Below are positions 9,701-18,700 of a stretch of 22,365 bases of DNA, piece after piece. Every line of letters starts with the position of its first letter. Position 1 is the first letter of the stretch. Below the pieces are notes generated by a model, which was not told the origin of the DNA, did no database searches, and saw only the letters and a list, made by a program, of their open reading frames with translations. Source of the DNA: Silene noctiflora (Eukaryota > Streptophyta > Magnoliopsida > Caryophyllales > Caryophyllaceae); contig VHZZ01006389.1 in the NCBI GenBank assembly GCA_009801015.1, positions 43,570 through 65,934 of the forward strand. The letters run 5' to 3'. Made by a program: the position numbers and the translations under genes.

Positions 9701-12700
9701 AATTTAGAAGCCAGGAAACCATCTTATACAAGCATTAGCTCACCAGTCACTACTGAATTGAGCTGGCAAAAAGTGTCGCGACTCAAACCGCCCAAAACGT
9801 GACCCGATATAACCCGCAATTTGAGTGAACTGAAACCGAACAGACCTAACCCGAGATTAAACCGCCAACCGATAACAATCTCATTTGTCCAAACCCAAAC
9901 TCAATTTGAACCGACCCATGACCTGATATTGACTCAATTCAATAGAACTTATCAATCCAAAACTATATACATAAGATAAAAGATATGTTGAATAACCTGA
10001 CCCAGTAGTGACTCAAACCGAACCAAACCCGACCCGAATGTCACCCCTTTATGACCTGAACCCACCCGTTATTGACCTGACCCTATCCGAACACGATATG
10101 ACCCGACCCTCTTCAGCAATTGCCACCTTTACTAATGAATTCCTATATCTTGATATTCATCCAACATGCAAATTTCAACTCGATAAAAACAAGATGTCTA
10201 GCACCTTATTTCAACACCAAGTTATTATATATAAACATGTGTCAAGTACTAACATAATTTAACGTTAGTGTTCAATTTAAGAACTAAAAGTGACTAATAT
10301 CATTTACAAAGTGAGACAAAAAAGTACTTACTCCGTCCCAGAAATAGCTTCAAAATACGAAGATTGTACAATATGACGTACATACACGTCCTTAATAAAA
10401 ATATTTGTTCCAGATAATAAAGATCATAGTGGGACAAGTGAGGGATGTCTATGAAATAATAGCAAAAAATTAGGACATTAATGAAATTGTAATTTTGACA
10501 TGGTGTAAAACACGGAAAAATGAAAGGTATTTCTGAAAACAGCAAATACTGAAAAATGGAAGGTATCTCTGAGACGGCGAGAATTAAATAAGAAACAATA
10601 TAAACAACTTAATTTTATTTTATGAGAAAGTGAAACAACCATGTGTGAGAAAATATGTATGTCCCATATTCTAACCCTAACCTGACGGAAACCAATATTG
10701 ATCCGATCAATAGACCTACCAACCAGTATTTTGACACGACGCCATATGTAAGAGGTCTAGTTGTGAAGCCATATGTAATGTCAGACCTATACCAATATTG
10801 TGGTAGACATTCAAGATCTAACCTAAATTTGTGCGGGATACTCAAGCACGAGAAAGGACACAATATTCCAGTCATCATAACAAATAGAACAAACCTCGAT
10901 GCAACACGAACATTGTATTCTTTTCCTGGGTGATAGAACTCTGCAAGTCCCCAATCTATAAGTCGTAGTTTACGTTGTTCATGATCAATCATAACATTAT
11001 GAGGCTTCACATCGCGATGCATAATGCCTTGTGAGTGGCAGTAATCTAAAGCCTGTGGATGACAAACATAACTGAGATTAGAGACAAATATTCTAAATAT
11101 TAGAGACAAAATGTTGTATCTAGGTATAACATTCCCATGTTGTATATTATCAACAAAAGAGAAGAGAGCTAAAACTTAGAGAGTCGGTCTTTAATTATGT
11201 ATGTGGGTCTAAGGTGGCACAACTCTTTAGGATCTACTCTCTAAGATTTGTCGAGTATATTCTTTAATTATGTATGTTCTAACTTCATGGAAAACTGCAA
11301 CATATGTGATCAATTTCAAATTGGGGAAATAAATAAAAAACCCTAAAACTAAAATCTGACAAACCACAATTGGGGAGAAGAGTAGAAGTTTTGTTCTTTT
11401 TATTTTTAAGAGCGTTGAGTTTTATGTGGGTTCTAAAACGAAGAGTATAGAAAAAGGTGAGAGTTTTGACAAAAAAATGGCGGGGGCTAACAAAACTAGT
11501 TCTGAAGAAGTGATTACTTATCAATATATTCAAAAAGTAATCTTGTTTCCGAAAACTTATGCGAAAGGGTGCTCCTATACACATACACACATACATAATT
11601 TCATGCAAAATCCAAGTCGGTCTTTAATTTTTGAATATACTCGACAAATCTTAGAGAGTAGAGACTAAAGAGTTGTGCCACCTTGTCCACCTAAATCTGC
11701 TTATTTTACAGAGATTAATGTTCGAAATCAGAACAAAAAGAAAATGGTCGATGTTTTGAATTGCAAGATTATCATAGTAAATACAGAGTACATAAGTATA
11801 TATTTCGTCTATAGACATATGAGCAGTATGTGTGTGAGTTATGAAGGCTCAAGTACACCAACCGCAAATAAAGTTTGGGAGTAATCGCTCAGTCGCTCTT
11901 GCTAATGTGTTGCATATTGCATCTAACGTTAAATTCTGGATTAATACATTTAAGGTGACAGAATCGGATAATATAAATGAACAAGTGAAAGAAAATGTAA
12001 TACAATATATAACGCTATACAAAACAATAAGCGATGCAAAAGAGAAGTATATAGCCATCACACTGATGTCATCAATCATCAAACGGCTAGCTATATAATT
12101 GTCAACGTTCAGTCCTCTTACTAACAAATATTGTCAACTGACATTTCACCAATAAGAAGCACTAATGATTTCACAATAGTTAACATTTATTAAATGGCAA
12201 TATTAAAGACCTAGTTTTATGCAACCACCCCCTATCACTATAGTAAATCATCCGCAATAATGGTTTTTTTACTTGCATCATTTAAAAAAAATATATATTA
12301 CGAGTATTAAAGAGTGGCAAACAATTACAAAAAAAAGTCTAATTTCATTAATTAAATGTTTTTGGAATACCCTTAGAAGTTAGAAGGCAAGAGGATCCTT
12401 TACAGAGTCCAGTACCCATAAGACTATGCCAAGGAGTAATATTTTCAGAGTATTTATTTACCAAGTCAAATCACGAGGGTGAGAAGCATTTATGGCCATT
12501 GAATTGAACTGGATGGTCCAGTTCAACAGGAGCCTCCCTCCCTTAGAAGTACCCCCACGGTTTAGCCTACAACGAAGCTACAAAGAAACAACCCTTCACA
12601 GTATATTATCCAGAGCACACTCCCTTAGAGAGTAGAGTAATAGAATTACTCTCATTAATGGTTTGTGGAAGTTATCAAAGTAATAAGGTAACGATTGTCA

Positions 12701-15700
12701 TACTATTCATGAACAATATCAAAAGAAACAAAACAAGACAACTTTGGGGGCTAACTAAAAGACAAACCAAAACACTGTCAACATGAAGAAGGAAATAAAT
12801 GATAACATCATCCAATCATATAAATTCTTTCTCATTTGAGAACGTGAGTGTGTTCATGGAGCTAAAAATGTTTTGCAGAGAATTGTAAGAAATTGGATAG
12901 AAAAAATTTACCTTCAGAAGTTCGTAAATGTAGTAGCGGATATCATAATCTGATAGAGTGGGGTACAGGACTTTAAAATCAGTATTATTCACGTATTCAA
13001 ATACAAGGCTTGGAGTCTTTGACTGCTGATCTCTAACAATATCCAATAATTTCACAATATTTGGTCCTCCGCACAAATTTTGCAGTATTTTTATCTCCCT
13101 TTTGATCTGTAGTGACATGAGATAAATAAAGTAAACCCAGCAAACCAAATTCAAGTAAAACAAAGATAAGATAGGAAATAAGCATTTAAGCATTATGCAC
13201 TGAAATAAAAATTAAAAGTGGTTTCATTCAAAGATTATAAAGTCAAGATGGAAGTAAGAAAGCAACATTGACATGCAGATGTGACACGAACTACGTAAAG
13301 TGTTAGGTTTAGGTGTGTTTCAGACACAGCTATTTAAGAGAGAATTCACTGACTAGCAAGTGGTGTGCTAGTGACTTAGCATTATTCATGTTGAACCTCT
13401 CAACCTAAGGGCCACTATCTATCTAAGTCCCTTCTAAACCATCTTTCTACACTTCAAAATGAAGTGTTTAATTGTTGTGTCACGTACGAATGAGCATCAT
13501 GACAACATGTAGCCAGAGAAAAGCGTAGAAGTAGTCACATGGCTAAGACAAGATGCCTTTATACTTTTATGTAATGATCAGTAGCGGATCGGACTTGCTG
13601 AAGTCCATTGTTGCTTTTTAAGGTTATGGGTCAGATCGGCTGATACGGCGTTTCCCTCTCCCTCGCCCTTTCCCCCGCCTATTGGCTTGTTGTCTCATTG
13701 TTCTGTGTGGTTTTGGTGCTGATCCGTCTTTCGGGTTTGGTGCATGCATAACACTGAAGACAGTTGTTAATTTAGCCTATAACGCTGAAGCAGTGGCCTA
13801 TGGTGATGATCCAGCTTTGTTACACCATGAACGTAGGGAGTTGGAATATTAGAGGTATAAACAAAGGTATTGAGCGCCAGGAACTGATTGATTTTTTTGG
13901 GGTGCTAGGAGTAAGGAGCCGCATGTTAGCCGCAATTTTAGGTCTTATAATCCCTGAAATTGCGTGTTCCGTTCACTTTAAACCCTTAGATTTTATTCTT
14001 CACTTATGTATTTTCGTTTCTGTTTTTTATATTCTAGTAGTACTCCAAGAATACTTTCTACGTGTCGAATCTTGGAGGTAGTCCTTTAGTTTAAGATACG
14101 TTTTTAGGCATTTAAAAACGTATCGTTATTATGCACAATCAATGTATCATGCTAGAAGACCAGAAATATCAAATTTGCCTCTATGGAAGGTACAATCAAT
14201 GTATCATGCTACCAGACCAGAAATATCAAATTTGCCTCTAAGGAAGGTACTAGTCAATCAATCTGCTTCTCATCCAAAAGCTTTCTTATTTACTCGTTGT
14301 TAGCATTCTTATGCATTGTTGCCTTCATTCTTACTAACGAGCATGTGTGTGTCGATCGTTGATGATCCTGACACACGCAAACCGAGTCCTTTTCCTACCG
14401 AGTCCTTTTCCTAAAGGACTGCACTAGTGGGCGATCCCTCACTAGTGCTTGACGCACTTGCTTGCATTCTTGTCGTGAGTTTAGACGCGGGTGCGCGCCA
14501 CGTTTCGGCAACCGTGACATTTGTCGGTCTTCATACGATGGCAGGAAAGACCGTAGAACCGAGTGGGACAAAAGGAGAAAATGTTCGATGAGAAAATTCC
14601 AGGGAGAACTCGTGGTGAGTCTGAGGGAAGACTCATCAAGCCGTAGACGAGACGATAAGGGGCCATGAGGCTCGCTTTAAAGTCGTAACAAGGACACTAA
14701 AGGGGCATGAGGCTCGCTTGAAGCCGTAGAGGCAATGATCCCGCGTGAGTTCGCGGAAGAAATGGGCTACGTCCACGAGAGAGACGGACAGCTCGAGAAC
14801 ATGTGTAATACATTGATGAAAATGGCGGCAGGCGAGAATTTTGGTGGGACTCCCAAGTTAATAACTTCCTCTTCGACATGGAACAATTCTTCCGAGCGAG
14901 TGCACTCGATGAAACATTGAAAGTCACTACTGCGAGCATGTATTTAATCGAAGATGCAAAACAATGGTGACGCTCTAAATACGCCGAGATTAAGGCAGAG
15001 ACCGTGGTGTTGGAGTCATATGACGACTTCAAAAGACTCTTCAAGGAACAATACAATTCTACCCGGAGAAACCGACTTCTTAACTCGAAGAAAACTCAAG
15101 AGCTTGAAGCATACGGGTTCCATCCGAGAATATGTAAAAGCCTACTCGACGTGTGTATGCTGGAGATAAAGTTTATCGTTGGTTTAAAGGAGTGGGCTCA
15201 ACGAGAGATCATGCGACAGAGACCCGGAGTCTCTCTCCGCTGCGATGACCGCGGCCCTGAGAGACTGGTCGATTATTATAACGAACATGAAGCCGCTCAA
15301 AAGAAGGGATTTGCTCCGGCAAGTGGAAGCAACCCCGGATTTGGAGGGAACACTTCCCAAGCCAAAACTCTTCCTACGGGAAACAACCGATTCCGTCGCA
15401 GGAGGAGATACTAGAAGGTGGGGGTAAACTAATTCCACCACAACCTCCTCGAAGGGAAGCACGTCGGAAGCGTTTAGCCATTTGCGTGTTTCCTATGTAA
15501 AGGACCACATCGAATGTCCGCACCAGCGGGAATGAACACCCTCAAGAAAGATGTGAGTTGAACCAAACCCCCCGAAGGGACGGACCACGAAGCGGACATG
15601 ACAGACGATGAGGAGTCTGATGAACAAGGAGAAGTAGCGCGTATGGGAGCGGTATATATGATGTGTTCGATGGGAAAAGGCACTAGGCACTGATCATTCC

Positions 15701-18700
15701 GTAGCCAAGTCCACTGAACTCATGTATGTGGAAGTGAGAATTAATGGGATCTGCACTCGTGCCATGATAGACACAGGGCCTCCCACAATTTCATCACACG
15801 AGATAAGGCGAAGCAACGAAGCGACCTGGGATAAAGCTAAACCGAGAAGGAGGCAACATAAGGCTATCACTCCGGCGCTAAGCCAATTTATGGCGTAGCC
15901 AAAGATGTGGCGATCAAGATGGGTGAATGGAGTGGAAAACGTGTCTTCACGAGCATACCGATGGACGACTTCAAGATCGTCCTCGGAATGGATTTTCTAA
16001 AGCGAACACCGACCTTCTGGGTACCCTATAATGGTTCCCTTATGATGGTCTGACCGAAGACCCTTGCTTGGTAAAGGCCGTCAAAACAAATCCCAAGATG
16101 AAAGGACCTCTTCTCTCGGCGATGCAATTAAAGAGAGGACTTCATGGGTGAGCCGACCTACTTGTGTACCATGTCTATGAAAGACGACACCTCCGCTGGA
16201 GTAGTGCTAGAACCACAAGTGGAGAAAGTGTCAGAGGATAACAAAGACTTGAAGCTGCTGCCTCGCCGCTCAGTAGATCATCAAATTGAGTTACTTCAAG
16301 GGACAAGACCTCCCGCTCGAGGGCCTTATAGGATGGCACCCCAGAGTTAGCGGAACTTCAAAAGCAGCTACATGAGTACATGATCTGCTGCGCTTCGGGT
16401 CTATTCAACCTTCTAAAGCTCCATTTGGAGCCCCCGTGCTTTTCCAGAAGAAACATAATGGTAGTATGAGATTGTGTATAACTATCGCGCCTTGAACAAG
16501 CTCACAGTGAGAAACCGCTACCCTATCCCCTTAGTAGCCGACTTGTTCGATCAGTTACGAGGTATTTTGTATTTCAACCAAAAGTCAATTTCCTCGTTCA
16601 CATTGTCGGGAAGGGGAGACTTAGAATGGACCCAAAGAAGATCACAACGATCAAAGTTTGGGCACCCCAAGAAACGTGTCCGTGAAGCTCTTTCTTGGGC
16701 TAGCGAACTATTATCGGAGATTCATACGAGAGTACTAAAATAGCCACGCCACTAACCCCGATTTGTTGAAGAAGGATGTGAAGTGGGAGTGATCTGTCGA
16801 CACGAGAAGGGCCTTTGAGAGTGAGAGACTCAAAGGAAGTGATGGTACAAGAACCGGTATTGGCGTTGTCAGATATCACGAAGCCCTCGTCAGATATCAC
16901 AAAGCCCTTTGAAGTCGAGACAAATGCATCTGATTATGCCCTTAGAGAGGTACTACTAGAGAGCAGAAAGTTGTATGGGGCCGTTACTCGGTATGCTGTC
17001 CAAGAAAAGGTAGAGGCACTACCTTTTGGGGTCGAAGTCGTAAAGACTCGCATTTATTTATTGACGCAACCCAAGCAGAACTCAACAGCCGGCAAGCTAG
17101 CAAGCTAGATGGCAGGAATTGTTTGCGAAGTTTGCTGTGGAATTCATTTACCGGCCATGAGCGGCAAATCGGGTTGTTGATGCCCTAAGCCATAGGTGCG
17201 ATTTGTCCGCTCTGTGATTGCTCACCTTTTTGTGCCACATATACTCAGAGCCAAGGCGAAAGTACACCTCGACCAAGACCACACGGCGAGGAATCTTAAA
17301 CAACTTGCCATTGAAGGGAAAACTCTCCACTGCGGAAGATCCTCCTACAAGAGTGTGCCATGCTACCTTGTGGGCGGGTCATCCGAATGGAAGAGAACCT
17401 TATGCCTATTAAAGAGGAGCTACTATTGGCCACAAATGAAGGATGATGTGATGGAGTACACAAAGACTTGTCTCATTTGCCAACAAGACAAGGGAGAGAA
17501 ACAGAAGCCAGCCAGGGTTGAATCCTTTGCCATCGACCATGGGAGAGTATCTCGATGGACTTCAAATCTTCATATCTGGGTTACCGAAGGTAGGGGAACT
17601 AAGTGTGATCCTTGTCATTGTGAATCGATTCACGAAGTATGCCACTTTTATTCCCTTACCTAAGGCTTGTAGTACCGAAGAAATAGCTACAATGTTTTTC
17701 ATGTTGTGAAGTATTTGTGTATTTGTGAAGTATTGGGGACTACCTCAGAGTATAATGATCACGATGGAACGCTTCAATAGTATGTTAGGAGGAATACCTG
17801 CGACACTTTGTGGGTGCAACTTAGATGGAGGGGGTGGGTGAGGCTCGTTTTAACGCTCAAACAAGCTCCTCTTCCAACCAGAGGTCAGAGGTCAGAGGTC
17901 AGAGGTCAGAGGTCAGAGGTCAGAGGTCAGAGGTCAGAGGTCAGAGGTATTGTTAATACCTACACAAGCAAGACAAAGAAAGCACACAAGTTTGCCAGAA
18001 AATGGAACGTGAATGCCGAGATTCCCGAGCTTATTTGGAGAAAGCCTTCCGCCATATGAAGAAGTGGACAAATGAAAACCGGAGGCCCCGTGAATTCAAT
18101 GTTGTGACATGGTCATGGTGAAGTTGAACAAATTCCCTATTTGGAGAAAGCCTCCCGCCATATGAAGAAGTGGGCAGATGAGAACCGGAGACCCCGTGAA
18201 TTTTGGTGACATGGTCATGGTGAAGTTGAACAAGGAGCAGATGAAATTCCTCCGGAGACGAGGGGACGAGACAAGCGGTGCAAAAGTATGAAGACCCATC
18301 CAAGTGGGAAAATAGCATACAAGCTCGATCGACCGCCCTCCTTGGATGAAGTGCCACCCTTTCCAAGAAGATCTCACTCCCAACAAGAGCAAGCGTGCCA
18401 ACATCCGTTCAACCAACTTCCAGCGACAACGGCTGCAGCCGACTGCTCAGCCCTGCAGATTTCAAGCATTGCCGAGGACAGCCCTGCAGATTTCAAGCGT
18501 TGCCGAGGACGGCAACAGATTAGGTGGGGGAGAGTGTAAGGAGCCGCATGTTAGCCGCAATTTTAGGCTTTATAATCCCTGAAATTGCGCTCGTGTTCCG
18601 TTCACTTTGAACCCTTAGATTTTATTTTTCACTTATGTATTTTCGTTTCTGTTTTTTATATTCTAGTAATATTCCAAGATTACTTCCTGCGTGTCGGATC

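Larger units (their letters stand above)
9607..10894 (-). other. CK2 alpha intron 4 (1288 bp)
   Basis: The intron runs from donor GTTTGT after VASR to acceptor CTGTAG before YFKGPELL and is well supported by the protein. It contains the ACCCG-type degenerate repeat at about 9775-10110 and a small MITE at about 10331-10581. The plus-strand frames at 10008 and 10655 are non-coding by appearance. Confidence 0.85.
11053..12911 (-). other. CK2 alpha intron 3 (1859 bp)
   Basis: Donor AAG|GTAAAT follows YIYELLK, and acceptor CCACAG precedes ALDYCHSQ. The intron holds the inverted-repeat element at 11211-11684 and a perfect 10-base stem at 12504-12526. The rest (about 11690-12900) is AT-rich with no gene. 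The frames at 11841-12098 (plus) and 11849-12127 (minus) overlap one another in antisense and have no family resemblance. Confidence 0.85.
17200..18370 (+). pseudogene. Integrase remnant with core deletion
   Basis: The zinc-binding domain is split by a frameshift between [10 protein letters not shown] and [17 protein letters not shown]...CLICQQDK (17360-17500). The start of the core follows ([29 protein letters not shown]), then KYWGLPQSI jumps to ERFNSML, so the central catalytic part is missing. After the minisatellite come MKKW, NRRPREF and [11 protein letters not shown], matching the C-terminal region of gypsy integrases. No convincing chromodomain is seen before the purine tract. Confidence 0.75.

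Noticed and set aside
11579-11597. ACACAT-type microsatellite
   Set aside because: Too short and imperfect to be worth a feature.
13800-14081. Open frame of 93 codons beginning [16 protein letters not shown]
   Set aside because: Only the first part is LINE coding sequence. Past 13910 the frame reads LTR sequence and is artificial.
14520-14545. Primer-binding site after the 5' LTR
   Set aside because: The sequence TTTGTCGGTCTTCATACG does not match the usual plant tRNA-complement sites I know, and it may be mutated. Not called.
17880-17948. Regular short repeats that could suggest a CRISPR-like array
   Set aside because: The 7-base units are contiguous with no spacers and the genome is a plant. 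It is a minisatellite.
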